Assembly (NCBI RefSeq): GCF_003752595.1
Contig: NZ_RKIJ01000013.1
Span: forward strand, 278,969-342,968
DNA from: Cellulomonas sp. PhB143
GTDB lineage: Bacteria > Actinomycetota > Actinomycetes > Actinomycetales > Cellulomonadaceae
Length of the DNA stretch: 64,000 nt
Direction: 5' to 3'
Below are positions 18,052-27,638 of the stretch, piece by piece. Below the pieces are notes generated by a model. It worked only from the letters and a program-made list of their open reading frames with translations. It was not told the DNA's origin and did not search any database. The translations under genes were made by a program, and so were the position numbers. Each line of letters begins with the position of its first letter. The stretch's first letter is position 1.

Positions 18052-18822
18052 TTGGCCACCAGGGCCCAGCGCGAGCGCGAGAGGGCGCGCCGCCAGCAAG
18101 AGAAGTACGCGCACCGCCGTGCCCAGAAGGCCGCGGTGCGCCGCCGGCGCTGGTCCGTCGCGGGGCTCGCGGCCGCCCTCGTCGTGCTCGGCGGGATCGT
18201 CGCCGCCGCCGTGGTCCTCGACGACGACCCCGGGTCGGGCACGACGGGCGCACCCACCAGCTCGGCCTCCTCGGCCGCCGCCACGCCCCGGCCCGCCGGC
18301 ACCGCCGCCCCCGACCCGGCGCTCGCCGAGGGTCGCGACCGGGACGCGACGCTGACGACGTCGGCCGGGACGATCGGGCTGACGCTGGACGGCGCCGCGG
18401 CTCCCCAGGCCGTCGCGAACTTCGTCGACCTCGCCGGCCGCGGGTTCTACGACGGCACCGACTGCCACCGCCTGACGACGTCCGGTATCTACGTGCTGCA
18501 GTGCGGCGACCCGACCGGCACGGGCACGGGCGGCCCCGGCTACACGTTCGGCCCGATCGAGAACGCGCCCGCCGACGGCGTCTACCCCGCCGGGACGGTG
18601 GCGATGGCGCGCGCGTCGACGCCCGACTCGATGGGCTCCCAGTTCTTCCTCGTCTACGAGGACACCGAATTGCCCACCGACGGCGGCGGGTACACAGTGT
18701 TCGGCACGATCACCTCTGGCCTGGACACCGTCCGGGCTGTCGCTGACGCAGGGACGGCGGACGGGACGTCGGACGGGCCCCCAGCCACCCCGGTCACCAT
18801 CGAAGGAGCAGAAGTCCAGTGA
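18052..18822 (+). CDS. Membrane-anchored cyclophilin-type peptidylprolyl isomerase
   Basis: 256 residues. A basic N-terminus is followed by one membrane span (about residues 34-56), a Ser/Ala/Thr linker, and a cyclophilin domain on the outside: GTIGLTLDGAAAPQAVANFVDLA, YDGTDCHRL (catalytic Arg kept), GDPTGTGTGGPGY, MARASTPDSMGSQFFLVYED, VFGTITSGLD. It probably assists folding of exported proteins. I choose the TTG at 18052, with GAGGAG five bases before it. The frame is open upstream but lacks a ribosome site. Its stop overlaps the next gene's GTG. Confidence 0.92.
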   Translation: MATRAQRERERARRQQEKYAHRRAQKAAVRRRRWSVAGLAAALVVLGGIVAAAVVLDDDPGSGTTGAPTSSASSAAATPRPAGTAAPDPALAEGRDRDATLTTSAGTIGLTLDGAAAPQAVANFVDLAGRGFYDGTDCHRLTTSGIYVLQCGDPTGTGTGGPGYTFGPIENAPADGVYPAGTVAMARASTPDSMGSQFFLVYEDTELPTDGGGYTVFGTITSGLDTVRAVADAGTADGTSDGPPATPVTIEGAEVQ

Positions 18823-20516
18823 GCGAGAGCACCGAGAACCCGACGCCCGAGGCGCAGGACGCGGACGGGGCTGCCGAGACGCCGCTCGCCGAGACGCAGT
18901 CGAGCGAGGCGCGGCCCACCGAGGCACAGCCCACCGAGGCACAGCCGGGCTCGCCGGACACCGGAGCGACTCCGGCCGTCGCACCGGAGGCGCAGGCGCC
19001 CGAGGCCGGCACGGGGTCGCCCGAGGCCCCGGCCCCTGAGGCCCCGACCGAGATCCCCGAGGCTTCGGCGACCCCGGCCGACACCTCGAAGGCCGCCCCC
19101 GCCCCGACGCCGGTACCCCGCCCGCGCCCCGTCCCGACCCCCGCCGCGGTCCCGCGCGCGCCCCGCCCGGGCGCACCCCGCCCCGGCGCGGCCGCCGCCG
19201 GAGCGCCCGCGGCGCCCGCCGGCGACGTGCACCCGGTGGTACCCGACGAGGCCGCCGCCACGAAGGCCGCCGTCGCGTTCGGGCGGGTCGACGATGACGG
19301 CACGGTGTACGTCCGCGAGGCCGCCGGCGAGCGGTCCGTGGGCCAGTTCCCCGGCGTCGGCGCGGACGAGGCGATGGCGCTGTACGTGCGGCGCTACCTC
19401 GACCTGCACGCCAAGGTCGCCCTCTTCGAGGCGCGCCTGGCGAGCACGGACCTGACCGTCAAGGAGATCGACGCGACCCTCGCCAAGCTCCAGGAGGAGA
19501 CGGCCGAGCCGGCCGCCGTCGGCGACCTCGACGCGCTGCGCGAGCAGGTGGAGCGCCTGTCCGCGACCGCCGCGGGCCGGCGCGAGCAGATCGCCGCCGA
19601 GCGCGCGGCGGCGAAGGCCGCGGCGGTGGCGTCGCGCACCCAGATCGTCGAGGCCGCCGAGCGCATCGCCGCCACGGACCCCGAGCGCATGCAGTGGCGC
19701 CCCGCGGGCGAGGAGCTGCGCGCCCTGCTCGACGGCTGGAAGGAGGCCCAGCGGTCGGGGCCGCGCATCGACCGGAGCAGCGAGGAGTCGCTCTGGAAGC
19801 GCTTCAGCCACGCCCGCACGGCCTTCGACCGCGAGCGCCGGCACTTCTTCGCCGAGCTCGAGCAGCGCAACGCGTCGGCGAAGAGCACCAAGGAGGAGAT
19901 CGTCGCCGAGGCCGAGCGGATCGCCTCGAGCACGGACTGGGGCCCCACCGCCGGCACGTACCGGGACCTCATGGCACGGTGGAAGGCCGCCGGGCGGGCG
20001 AACCGCAAGGACGACGACGCGCTGTGGGCGCGGTTCCGCGCGGCGCAGGACGAGTTCTTCCATGCGCGCGACGCTGCGAACGCGGAGATCGACGCTGCGT
20101 ACGGCGAGAACCTCGTGGTCAAGGAGGAGCTGCTCACCCAGGCCGAGGCGCTCGTGCCGGTCACCGACCTGGCGACCGCGAAGAACACGCTGCGCGACAT
20201 CCAGGACCGCTGGGAGGAGGCGGGCAAGGTGCCGCGCGGCGACCTGCAGCGCGTCGAGGGGCGCCTGCGGGCGGTCGAGAAGGCCGTCCGGGACGCCGAG
20301 GACGCGCAGTGGTCGCGCAAGAACCCTGAGCAGCAGGCGCGGGCGGAGGGCGCCGCCGCGCAGCTGGAGTCGGCGATCGCCGAGCTCGAGGCGGACCTGT
20401 CGGCGGCGCAGGCGGCGGGCGACGAGCGCCGGGTCGCGGAGGCCACCGCGGCGCTCGAGGCGCGCCGTTCGTGGCTGGAGCAGATCGTCAGGGCCGCGCA
20501 GGACTCGCGCGGCTGA
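18819..20516 (+). CDS. DUF349 domain-containing protein
   Basis: 565 residues. The first 145 or so are disordered and rich in Glu, Ala, Pro and Thr, with short repeats (PTEAQPTEAQP). The rest is mostly helical, with DUF349 repeats recognisable as WKEAQRSGPRIDRSSEESLW, WKAAGRANRKDDDALWARF and WEEAGKVPRGD. The function is unknown; the domain occurs in actinobacterial proteins next to RelA/SpoT or cyclophilin genes. The GTG at 18819 has AAGGAG upstream and overlaps the cyclophilin stop. Ends at a strong terminator. Confidence 0.9.
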   Translation: MSESTENPTPEAQDADGAAETPLAETQSSEARPTEAQPTEAQPGSPDTGATPAVAPEAQAPEAGTGSPEAPAPEAPTEIPEASATPADTSKAAPAPTPVPRPRPVPTPAAVPRAPRPGAPRPGAAAAGAPAAPAGDVHPVVPDEAAATKAAVAFGRVDDDGTVYVREAAGERSVGQFPGVGADEAMALYVRRYLDLHAKVALFEARLASTDLTVKEIDATLAKLQEETAEPAAVGDLDALREQVERLSATAAGRREQIAAERAAAKAAAVASRTQIVEAAERIAATDPERMQWRPAGEELRALLDGWKEAQRSGPRIDRSSEESLWKRFSHARTAFDRERRHFFAELEQRNASAKSTKEEIVAEAERIASSTDWGPTAGTYRDLMARWKAAGRANRKDDDALWARFRAAQDEFFHARDAANAEIDAAYGENLVVKEELLTQAEALVPVTDLATAKNTLRDIQDRWEEAGKVPRGDLQRVEGRLRAVEKAVRDAEDAQWSRKNPEQQARAEGAAAQLESAIAELEADLSAAQAAGDERRVAEATAALEARRSWLEQIVRAAQDSRG

Positions 20517-20524
20517 TCCGTCCA

Positions 20525-20563
20525 CAGCACCGCCCGTCGCCCTGGTGGCGACGGGCGGTGCTG
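20525..20563 (+). terminator. Terminator after the DUF349 gene
   Basis: Perfect 17-bp stem (CAGCACCGCCCGTCGCC and its complement) with a five-base loop CTGGT, eight bases past the stop. No T tract. Confidence 0.85.
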
Positions 20564-20579
20564 CGTCAGGGTGGGCACC

Positions 20580-21287
20580 ATGCCCGTCACGCGAGACCCG
20601 CATCCCGGCCCGACGCTCACCGAGTGGCTCCGCCAGCCGTGCGCCGACGCGGGGCCGCTGCCGGGCGTGGTGCGCCCCGCGGACGTCGGCGGCGCCGTCG
20701 CCTTCCAGGTCCTGCTGCGCGAGGGCGCGCTGCGGCCGGTCCGGGACGGCGTCGCGGTCCCCCGGTCGCGCCCCGTGGACCGCACGGTGCGCGCGACGAC
20801 GCTGGCGGACCTCGTGCTGCCCGGCACGGTCCTCGGCGGGGAGGCGGCCGCCTGGGTGCACGCCGGCGGCGGGGCGCCCCGGCACGTCGAGCTGGTCGCG
20901 CCGGCCGCCGCGCACCTGCCGGTCTCCGGGGAGGACCGCTCGGTGCGGCGCGCGCTGCTCCTGGGGAACGAGCACGTGCTGCTCGGCGGGATCCGCGTCA
21001 CCAGCGTCCTGCGCACCGCGCTCGACGTCGCGACCGCGCCGGGCCGCGGGCCTGCCGCACCCGGACACGGGTCGAGGGGCGGGCCGGGGCCCGCGCGGCC
21101 GTCGGACGCCGAGGTGGAGCGCGCCGCGGCCCTGGTGGTGCGGCTGTGCCGGGTGTGCGACCTGGACGTCTCGGGCGTGCGCCGGGCGCTCGAGCTGCGG
21201 CCGCGGTGGCACGGGCGCCGGACGGCGCGGCGCGTGCTCGAGGCGGCCTCCGCGGCTCGCCCGGCGCCCGGACCTGCCCTAGCGTGA
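20580..21287 (+). CDS. AbiEi-like orphan protein, unknown function
   Basis: About 235 residues, MPVTRDPHPGPTLTEWLRQP onward. The first third resembles the N-terminal helix-turn-helix and following strands of AbiEi-family antitoxins and DUF559-neighbour proteins (FQVLLREGALRPVRDGVAVPR, then a VLPGTVLGGEAAAWVHAGG segment and a later GIRVTSVLRTALDVA). No partner toxin gene is adjacent, and no nuclease motif is seen. The start could also be the GTG at 20571. Assignment is by pattern only and should be treated as hypothetical. Confidence 0.55.
   Translation: MPVTRDPHPGPTLTEWLRQPCADAGPLPGVVRPADVGGAVAFQVLLREGALRPVRDGVAVPRSRPVDRTVRATTLADLVLPGTVLGGEAAAWVHAGGGAPRHVELVAPAAAHLPVSGEDRSVRRALLLGNEHVLLGGIRVTSVLRTALDVATAPGRGPAAPGHGSRGGPGPARPSDAEVERAAALVVRLCRVCDLDVSGVRRALELRPRWHGRRTARRVLEAASAARPAPGPALA
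21280..21285 (+). promoter_or_regulatory. Leaderless -10 box for the Prim-Pol gene
   Basis: TAGCGT, six bases (GATCCC), then ATG at 21292. It overlaps the end of the AbiEi-like gene. No Shine-Dalgarno sequence is present. Confidence 0.6.
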
Positions 21288-21291
21288 TCCC

Positions 21292-22359
21292 ATGGCAGCC
21301 AAGACCCCTCCGGTCGAGCTCGACGTCGCGGGCCGCACGGTGCGGGTCTCGAGCCCGGACCGGGTGGTCTTCCCGGGTCCCGGCCTGACGAAGCTGGACG
21401 TCGTGCAGCACTACGTGGACGTGGGCGAGGGGATCCTCGCCGCCCTGCGCGAGCGGCCGACCACTCTCGAGCGCTGGCCGAAGGGCGTCCTCGAGGGCTT
21501 TCGCCTGAGCACCCGCACCGACAGCACGGGTGACGCGTTCTTCCAGAAGCGCCTCCCGCGCGGCGCACCGGACTACGTCGAGACGGCGACCATCGCCTTC
21601 CCGAGCGGCCGCTCGGCCGACGAGGTCGCGCCCACCGAGCTCGCCGTCGTCGCCTGGGCCGCCAACCTCGGGACCATCACGTTCCACCCGTGGCCCGTGC
21701 GCCGGGACGACGTCGAGCGGCCCGACCAGCTCCGCATCGACCTCGACCCGCAGCCGGGCACCGGGTACGCGGACGCCGCCCGGCTGGCCGACGACGTGCG
21801 CGGGCTCCTCGAGGAGGTCGGCCTCACGGGCTTCCCCAAGACGTCCGGCGGCCGCGGCCTGCACGTCTTCGCCCCCGTCGAGCCGCGCTGGGACTTCACC
21901 ACTGCGCGCCGCGCGACGATCGCGTTCGGCCGCGAGCTCGAGCGCCGCAACCCCGGCCGCGTCACGACGGCGTGGTGGAAGGAGGAGCGCGGCGAGAAGA
22001 TCTTCGTCGACTACAACCAGATGGCGCGCGACCGGACCATGGCCTCCGCGTACTCGGTGCGCCCCAACGGCCGGGCCACCGTCTCCGCTCCCCTGCGCTG
22101 GTCGGAGGTCGGGGAGGTCTCCCCCGACGACTTCACGGTCGGCACGTTCGCGGCGCGGTTCGCGGACGTCGGCGACCTCTTCGCGGGCGCCTCCGCGGGA
22201 GGTGCCTCCGACGCGGCGGGCTCGCTCGACGCGCTCCTCGAGCTCGCGGCGAAGGACGAGCGCGACCACGACCTGGGCGACCTGCCCTACCCGCCCGAGT
22301 ACCCGAAGATGCCCGGCGAGCCGAGCCGGGTGCAGCCCAGCCGCGCGAAGAAGCCCTGA
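21292..22359 (+). CDS. LigD-type DNA primase-polymerase (stand-alone Prim-Pol)
   Basis: 355-residue archaeo-eukaryotic primase fold polymerase, equivalent to the LigD polymerase domain but not fused to a ligase. The catalytic acid pair is LRIDLDPQPG. KTSGGRGLHVFAPVEP and IFVDYNQMARDRTMASAYSVRP are the family motifs. Such enzymes insert ribonucleotides to fill short gaps during end joining or excision repair. It faces the ligase gene tail to tail with a 28-base gap. In mycobacteria, stand-alone Prim-PolC and LigC genes are similarly adjacent. No Ku gene is in the window. Confidence 0.93.
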   Translation: MAAKTPPVELDVAGRTVRVSSPDRVVFPGPGLTKLDVVQHYVDVGEGILAALRERPTTLERWPKGVLEGFRLSTRTDSTGDAFFQKRLPRGAPDYVETATIAFPSGRSADEVAPTELAVVAWAANLGTITFHPWPVRRDDVERPDQLRIDLDPQPGTGYADAARLADDVRGLLEEVGLTGFPKTSGGRGLHVFAPVEPRWDFTTARRATIAFGRELERRNPGRVTTAWWKEERGEKIFVDYNQMARDRTMASAYSVRPNGRATVSAPLRWSEVGEVSPDDFTVGTFAARFADVGDLFAGASAGGASDAAGSLDALLELAAKDERDHDLGDLPYPPEYPKMPGEPSRVQPSRAKKP

Positions 22360-22387
22360 GACCCGCGCGCTCCGACCGCGCCGCCGG

Positions 22388-23494
22388 TCAGGCCGCCCCG
22401 GGCGCCCCGGGCAGCAGCTCGGCCAGGTCGTAGGACACGGGCTCCTCGAGCTGGTCGAACCGGCAGCTCTCCGGCTCGCGGTCCCCGCGGACGCGGCGCA
22501 GCTGGACGGTGTGCCGGAACCGCGTGCCCTCCATGTGGTCGTAGGCCACCTCGAGCACCTGCGTGGGCTCGAGCGCCACGAACGACAGGTCCTTGCCGCC
22601 CGTCCAGCGCGACTGCGCCCCCGGCGCCCGGTGCGCCTCGCCGGCGGCGTCACCCCCGCCACCGGTGCCCTCCGTCAGCCACGGGTGACCGGAGGTGACC
22701 TCCAGGGGCGCGAGCTCGCGGGCGAGCTCCGCCCGCCGCGCCGCCGTGAACGACGACGCCGCGCCCACGAACTGCAGCGTCCCCGCGTCGTCGTACAGCC
22801 CGAGCAGGAGCGAGCCCACGAGCGGCGCCTCCGGTATCGAGTCCTTGTGCGGCCGGTAGCCCGCCAGCACCACTTCCGCGGTGCGCTCGTGCTTGACCTT
22901 GAGCATCGCGCGCCGGCCCTGCTGGTACGGGGCGTCGAGGGGCTTGGCCACGATGCCGTCGAGCCCCGCGCCCTCGAACGACGCGAACCACTCGCGCGCC
23001 GTGTCGGCGTCCCGGGTGCGGCGCGTGGCGTGCACCAGCGGCCCGGCCAGACCGAGCCCGTCGAGGATCTCGTGGCGCCGCGACTGGGGAAGTGCGCTGA
23101 CGTCGTCGTCCCCGAGCGCCAGGACGTCGAAGACGACCAGGGCCGCGGGGGTCTCGCGCGCGAGGCGCTCGACGCGGGACGCGGCGGGGTGCACCCGCTG
23201 GGACAGCAGCTCGAACTCCAGGCGCGCGTCCAGGGCGACGACGATCTCCCCGTCGACGACGCAGCGCTCGGGCAGCGCCTCGCGCACCGCGTCGACGACG
23301 TCCGGGAAGTAACGGTCCAGGGGCTTGCCGCTGCGGCTCGCCAGCAGGACCTCCGCGCCGTCGCGGAACGCGAGGCAGCGGAAGCCGTCCCACTTCGGCT
23401 CGTACACGAGCCCTCCGGCCGTGCCCGCGTGGGGGACGCCCGAGACGGCCTTGGCGAGCATCGGGCGCACGGGCGGCATCACGGGCAGGTCCAT
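22388..23494 (-). CDS. ligC: ATP-dependent DNA ligase (LigC/LigD-ligase type)
   Basis: 368 residues. Lysine adenylation motif EPKWDGFR (KxDG, about residue 34), RSGKPLDRYFPDVV, VVDGEIV, GLDGIVAKPLDAPY, and LKVKHERTAEVVLAGYR (motif V), followed by an OB domain ending EEPVSYDLAELLPG. The length fits the short mycobacterial LigC type, without nuclease or polymerase domains. I choose the ATG at 23494 (MDLPVMPPVRPMLAKAV). It follows rel on the same strand after a 32-base gap, and is convergent with the Prim-Pol gene. Likely role: nick sealing in gap repair. Confidence 0.92.
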   Translation of the reverse strand: MDLPVMPPVRPMLAKAVSGVPHAGTAGGLVYEPKWDGFRCLAFRDGAEVLLASRSGKPLDRYFPDVVDAVREALPERCVVDGEIVVALDARLEFELLSQRVHPAASRVERLARETPAALVVFDVLALGDDDVSALPQSRRHEILDGLGLAGPLVHATRRTRDADTAREWFASFEGAGLDGIVAKPLDAPYQQGRRAMLKVKHERTAEVVLAGYRPHKDSIPEAPLVGSLLLGLYDDAGTLQFVGAASSFTAARRAELARELAPLEVTSGHPWLTEGTGGGGDAAGEAHRAPGAQSRWTGGKDLSFVALEPTQVLEVAYDHMEGTRFRHTVQLRRVRGDREPESCRFDQLEEPVSYDLAELLPGAPGAA

Positions 23495-23526
23495 GGCAGC
23501 GATGCTCCCACCCGTCGCGCCGGCTG

Positions 23527-25815
23527 TCAGGCCGGCAGCCTCGGGTGCTCCGCGGCGCGCGACCCGGTGATGCGGTAGACGTCGAACACGCCCTCGATCT
23601 TGCGGACCCCCTTGAGCACCTGGGCGAGGTGCCCGGGCTCGGCCATCTCGAAGACGAAGCGGGAGACGGCGACGCGGTCGTTCGACGTGGACACGGCCGC
23701 CGACAGGATGTTCACGTGGTAGTCGGACAGCACGCGCGTCACGTCCGAGAGCAGCCGCGAGCGGTCGAGCGCCTCGACCTGGATCTGCACGAGGAACATG
23801 GTGTTCGCGCTCGTGGACCAGGACACGTCGACGAACCGCTCCGGCTGGCTGCGCAGCCCCTCGACGTTCTGACAGTCCGCCCGGTGCACGCTCACGCCGC
23901 TGCCGCGGGTGACGAAGCCGATGATCTCGTCGCCCGGGACCGGCGTGCAGCACTTCGCGAGCTTCACCCAGACGTCGTCGACCCCCTTGACCACGACGCC
24001 CTGGTCGCCGGTGCGCACCCGGCGCGCGGTCTCCCCCGGCCGCGCCACCTCCGCGACGTCCTCGACGGTCGCGTCGTCGCCGCCGATGGAGTGCACGAGC
24101 TTCGTGACGACGTTGGCCGCCGACGTCTGGCCCTCGCCGATCGCCGCGTACAGCGCGGTGACGTCCGAGTAGCGCATCTCGTTGGCGAGCGCGAGCAGCG
24201 ACTCGTGCGACAGGAGACGCTGGATCGGCAGGTTCTGCTTGCGCATCGCCTTGACGAGGTTCTCCTTGCCGACCTCGACGGCCTCCTCGCGCCGCTCCTT
24301 GGAGAACCACTGGCGGATCTTGTTGCGCGCGCGGGGGCTCTTGACGAACGCGAGCCAGTCCCGGCTCGGCCCCGCGTTCTCCGAGCGGGAGGTCAGCACC
24401 TCGACGACGTCGCCGTTCTCGAGCGTCGAGTCGAGCGGGACGAGCCTGCCGTTGACCCGCGCGCCCATGGTGCGGTGCCCGACCTCGGTGTGCACCGCGT
24501 AGGAGAAGTCCACCGGCGTGGACCCCGCGGGCAGCGCCATGACGTCGCCCTTGGGCGTGAAGACGTAGACCTCCCCGCCGCCGATCTCGAAGCGCAGCGA
24601 GTCCAGGAACTCGCCCGGGTCCGCCGTCTCGCGCTGCCAGTCGACGAGCTGGCGCAGCCACTGCATGTCGGCGCCGTCCCCGCCGGCGCCGCCGGCCGAC
24701 TTCGCGGCCTCCTTGTACTTCCAGTGCGCGGCGACGCCGTACTCGGCCCGCCGGTGCATGTCGTGGGTGCGCAGCTGGATCTCGACCGGCTTTCCGCCGG
24801 GACCGATCACCGTGGTGTGCAGCGACTGGTACATGTTGAACTTCGGCATCGCGATGTAGTCCTTGAACCGGCCGGGGACCGGGTTCCACCGCGCGTGCAG
24901 CGCGCCGAGCGCCGCGTAGCAGTCGCGCACCGAGTCCACCAGGACCCGCACGCCGACGAGGTCGTAGATCTCCGCGAAGTCGTGGCCGCGCACGATCATC
25001 TTCTGGTAGATCGAGTAGTAGTGCTTCGGGCGCCCCGTGACGGTCGCCTTGATCTTCGCCGAGCGCAGGTCGGAGGTGACCTGCGAGCGCACCACCGCGA
25101 GGTACTCCTCGCGGGCCGGGGCCCGCTCCGTGACGAGGTGGACGATCTCGTCGTAGACCTTCGGGTACAGCGTCGCGAAGGACAGGTCCTCGAGCTCCCA
25201 CTTGATGGTGTTCATCCCGAGCCGGTGGGCCAGGGGCGCGTAGATCTCGAGGGTCTCGCGGGCCTTGCGCTGCGCGGAGGCCGCCGGGACGAACTTCCAC
25301 GTGCGGGCGTTGTGCAGCCGGTCGGCGAGCTTGATCACCAGGACGCGGATGTCGCGGGCCATCGCGACGACCATCTTGCGCACGGTCTCCGCCTGTGCGG
25401 CGTCCCCGTACTGCACCTTGTCCAGCTTGGTCACCCCGTCGACCAGCATCGCGATCTCGTCGCCGTACTCGGCGCGCAGCCGGTCCAGCGAGTAGTCGGT
25501 GTCCTCGACCGTGTCGTGCAGCAGCGCGGCCGCGAGGGTCGACGGCGTCATCCCCAGCTCCGCGAGGATCGTCGCGACGGCCACCGGGTGGGTGATGTAC
25601 GGGTCGCCGCTCTTGCGCATCTGGCCGCGGTGCGCCTTCTCCGCCGTCCGGTAGGCGCGCTCGATCCCCGACAGGTCGGCCTTCGGGTGGTTGGTGCGCA
25701 CCGCCTGGAGCAGCGGCTCCAGCGCCGGGGTGCCCTGCGGTCGGCTCGCGAACCGCACGAGGCGTGAGCGCACCTTGGAGCCCTGGGCCCCGCTGGTCCG
25801 GGTGTCGTCGCTCAT
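23527..25815 (-). CDS. relA: Bifunctional (p)ppGpp synthetase/hydrolase (Rel)
   Basis: 762 residues. Domains in order: HD hydrolase with intact HDTVED; synthetase with [10 protein letters not shown], where the RxKD form marks the bifunctional enzyme; TGS ([15 protein letters not shown]); zinc-finger-like region ([10 protein letters not shown]); and C-terminal ACT ([19 protein letters not shown]). Makes and degrades the stringent alarmone. An upstream in-frame extension is possible, but GGAGG lies four bases before the ATG at 25815. The leader starts at the end of apt. Confidence 0.97.
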   Translation of the reverse strand: MSDDTRTSGAQGSKVRSRLVRFASRPQGTPALEPLLQAVRTNHPKADLSGIERAYRTAEKAHRGQMRKSGDPYITHPVAVATILAELGMTPSTLAAALLHDTVEDTDYSLDRLRAEYGDEIAMLVDGVTKLDKVQYGDAAQAETVRKMVVAMARDIRVLVIKLADRLHNARTWKFVPAASAQRKARETLEIYAPLAHRLGMNTIKWELEDLSFATLYPKVYDEIVHLVTERAPAREEYLAVVRSQVTSDLRSAKIKATVTGRPKHYYSIYQKMIVRGHDFAEIYDLVGVRVLVDSVRDCYAALGALHARWNPVPGRFKDYIAMPKFNMYQSLHTTVIGPGGKPVEIQLRTHDMHRRAEYGVAAHWKYKEAAKSAGGAGGDGADMQWLRQLVDWQRETADPGEFLDSLRFEIGGGEVYVFTPKGDVMALPAGSTPVDFSYAVHTEVGHRTMGARVNGRLVPLDSTLENGDVVEVLTSRSENAGPSRDWLAFVKSPRARNKIRQWFSKERREEAVEVGKENLVKAMRKQNLPIQRLLSHESLLALANEMRYSDVTALYAAIGEGQTSAANVVTKLVHSIGGDDATVEDVAEVARPGETARRVRTGDQGVVVKGVDDVWVKLAKCCTPVPGDEIIGFVTRGSGVSVHRADCQNVEGLRSQPERFVDVSWSTSANTMFLVQIQVEALDRSRLLSDVTRVLSDYHVNILSAAVSTSNDRVAVSRFVFEMAEPGHLAQVLKGVRKIEGVFDVYRITGSRAAEHPRLPA

Positions 25816-25922
25816 GTGGCCTCCTCGGTCGCCGGTGGGGGCCGTCCCCGGGCCGGCCGGCGGACGACAGGCCGTGGACGCTCCCGGTCCGCCTGGCTCG
25901 CCGACGTGCCGCGAACCGTGCG

Positions 25923-25943
25923 GGTCCCGCACCCGGCGGGACC
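25923..25943 (-). terminator. Hairpin after apt, within the rel leader
   Basis: Perfect 8-bp stem GGTCCCGC/GCGGGACC with a five-base loop, 22 bases past the apt stop. It may end the secDF-apt transcript or act as an attenuator of rel. Confidence 0.5.
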
Positions 25944-25962
25944 GCCCCGCCGGAGTGCAGTC

Positions 25963-25968
25963 ATCCTA
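25963..25968 (-). promoter_or_regulatory. Candidate -10 for rel
   Basis: TAGGAT on the minus strand, containing the apt stop codon. Predicted leader of about 140 bases. The -35 is not clear. Confidence 0.45.
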
Positions 25969-26538
25969 CGCCGGGACCCCCCACAGGGAGGTCAGCCGGC
26001 GACCGTCGAGGCGGGCCCGCCCGCCGAGCCCGTCCAGCTCGAGCAGGAACTGGACGTCGACGACCTCCGCGCCGCAGCGCTCGACGAGCTCGAGGGCCGC
26101 GGCCGCCGTCCCGCCGGTGGCCAGGACGTCGTCGATCACGACGGCGTGCGAGCCCCGCGGGATCGTCGCCGAGCGGACCTCGAGCTCCGCCGTGCCGTAC
26201 TCGAGGTCGTAGGTGACGCGCTCGGTGGGCGGCGGGAGCTTGCCCGCCTTGCGCAGCGGCACGAACCCCACGCCGAGCTCGATCGCCAGCGGGGCGCCCA
26301 GCAGGAACCCGCGCGCCTCCATGCCCACCACGACGTCGACGTGCCGGCCCGCGACGCTCTGCGCGCAGGTGCGCACGACGTCGGCGAGCGCGCCCCCGTC
26401 CGCCAGCAGCGGGGTGATGTCCTGGAACAGGACGCCGGGCTCGGGGTAGTCGGGCACCGCCCGCACGAGGGCCGCGACCTGCGCCGCCCGCTCGGGCGAC
26501 AGGCCGAGCCGCTCGACGTCCCTGGGCTCGAGGCTCAT
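25966..26538 (-). CDS. apt: Adenine phosphoribosyltransferase
   Basis: Salvages adenine to AMP with PRPP. 190 residues with VPDYPEPGVLFQDITPLLAD, MEARGFLLGAPLA, FVPLRKAGKLPP and the PRPP loop VVIDDVLATGGTAAAA. The ATG overlaps the secF stop by four bases (ATGA), so it is the last gene of the yajC-secD-secF-apt unit. This order just upstream of rel is conserved in actinobacteria and links purine salvage with the nucleotide alarmone gene. Confidence 0.96.
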   Translation of the reverse strand: MSLEPRDVERLGLSPERAAQVAALVRAVPDYPEPGVLFQDITPLLADGGALADVVRTCAQSVAGRHVDVVVGMEARGFLLGAPLAIELGVGFVPLRKAGKLPPPTERVTYDLEYGTAELEVRSATIPRGSHAVVIDDVLATGGTAAAALELVERCGAEVVDVQFLLELDGLGGRARLDGRRLTSLWGVPA

Positions 26539-27638
26539 CGGCGGCGGCGCCGCGGCTGGGCCTTGTTGCCCTGGTGGGAGCCCGGGACCAGCTGCGCCCC
26601 GCCCGTGGCTCCCGCGGCGGCCAGCGCGGCGTCCTGGTCGTCCGCGCCGGAGGCCTGCGCCGCCTTCTCGCGCGCGGCCGTCACCTTCGCGGTGTGCGCC
26701 GAGATCTTCGGCTCGCGCTCGCGGAGCATCACCTCGAACGGCGTCGCGATGTAGATCGACGAGTAGGCGCCGACGATGATGCCGATGAACAGGGCGAGCG
26801 CGATGTCCCGCAGCGTCCCCGCGCCGAGCACGAACGCGCCGATGAACAGGATCGACGCGACCGGCAGGAGCGCCACGACGGACGTGTTGATCGAGCGGAC
26901 GAGCGTCTGGTTGATCGCCAGGTTCGCCCGTTCGGCGTACGTGGACCGGGTCTGGTCCAGGATGCCCTTGGTGTTCTCGCGCACCTTGTCGAAGACGACC
27001 ACCGTGTCGTACACCGAGTAGCCGAGGATCGTCAGGAACCCGATCACCGTGGCGGGCGTGACCTCCCAGCCGATCAGCGCGTAGACGCCCGCGGTGATGA
27101 TCACGTCGTGGAAGAGCGCGACGAGCGCGGAGGCCGCCATGCGCCAGCTGCGGAAGTACAGCGACATCACGACCGCGACGAACGCGAGGAAGATCACCAG
27201 CGCGCGCAGGGCGGAGCTGGAGACGTCCTGTCCCCAGGACGGGCCGATGTAGGAGTAGCCGACCTCCGCCTCGTCCACGCCGTAGCCGTCGGCCAGCGCG
27301 GAGGTGACCTCGGTGACCTCGTGGGTGTCGAGCTTCTCCGTCTGCACGCGCACGGCGTCGGACCCGAGCGACGAGACGCGGGGCACCTCGTCGGGCGCGA
27401 CGCCCGCGACGGCGTCGAGCGCGATCTGCTCGTCGGTGTCGCTGACGTCGGAGACGACGAACTGCGAGCCGCCGCGGAACTCGATCCCGAGGTCGAAGCC
27501 CTTGAACCCGACGACGAGCACGGACAGCAGCACCGCGATCGCCGACGCGACGAAGAACGCGCGCCGGTGCCGGACGATCCCGTACGAGCGGCGGCCGGTG
27601 TAGAGGTCGTTCCCCCACTGGGAGAATCCGCTGGCCAT
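26535..27638 (-). CDS. secF: Protein translocase subunit SecF
   Basis: 367 residues. One N-terminal span (about 30-50), a periplasmic domain beginning FDLGIEFRGGSQFVV, and five spans in the C-terminal half, including ITAGVYALIGWEVTPATVIGFLTILGYSVYDTVVVFDKVREN with the conserved D...R region. Works with SecD to use the proton gradient in the late stage of export. C-terminal tail is basic (QGNKAQPRRRRR). Start codon overlaps the secD stop (TGATG). Confidence 0.97.
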   Translation of the reverse strand: MASGFSQWGNDLYTGRRSYGIVRHRRAFFVASAIAVLLSVLVVGFKGFDLGIEFRGGSQFVVSDVSDTDEQIALDAVAGVAPDEVPRVSSLGSDAVRVQTEKLDTHEVTEVTSALADGYGVDEAEVGYSYIGPSWGQDVSSSALRALVIFLAFVAVVMSLYFRSWRMAASALVALFHDVIITAGVYALIGWEVTPATVIGFLTILGYSVYDTVVVFDKVRENTKGILDQTRSTYAERANLAINQTLVRSINTSVVALLPVASILFIGAFVLGAGTLRDIALALFIGIIVGAYSSIYIATPFEVMLREREPKISAHTAKVTAAREKAAQASGADDQDAALAAAGATGGAQLVPGSHQGNKAQPRRRRR

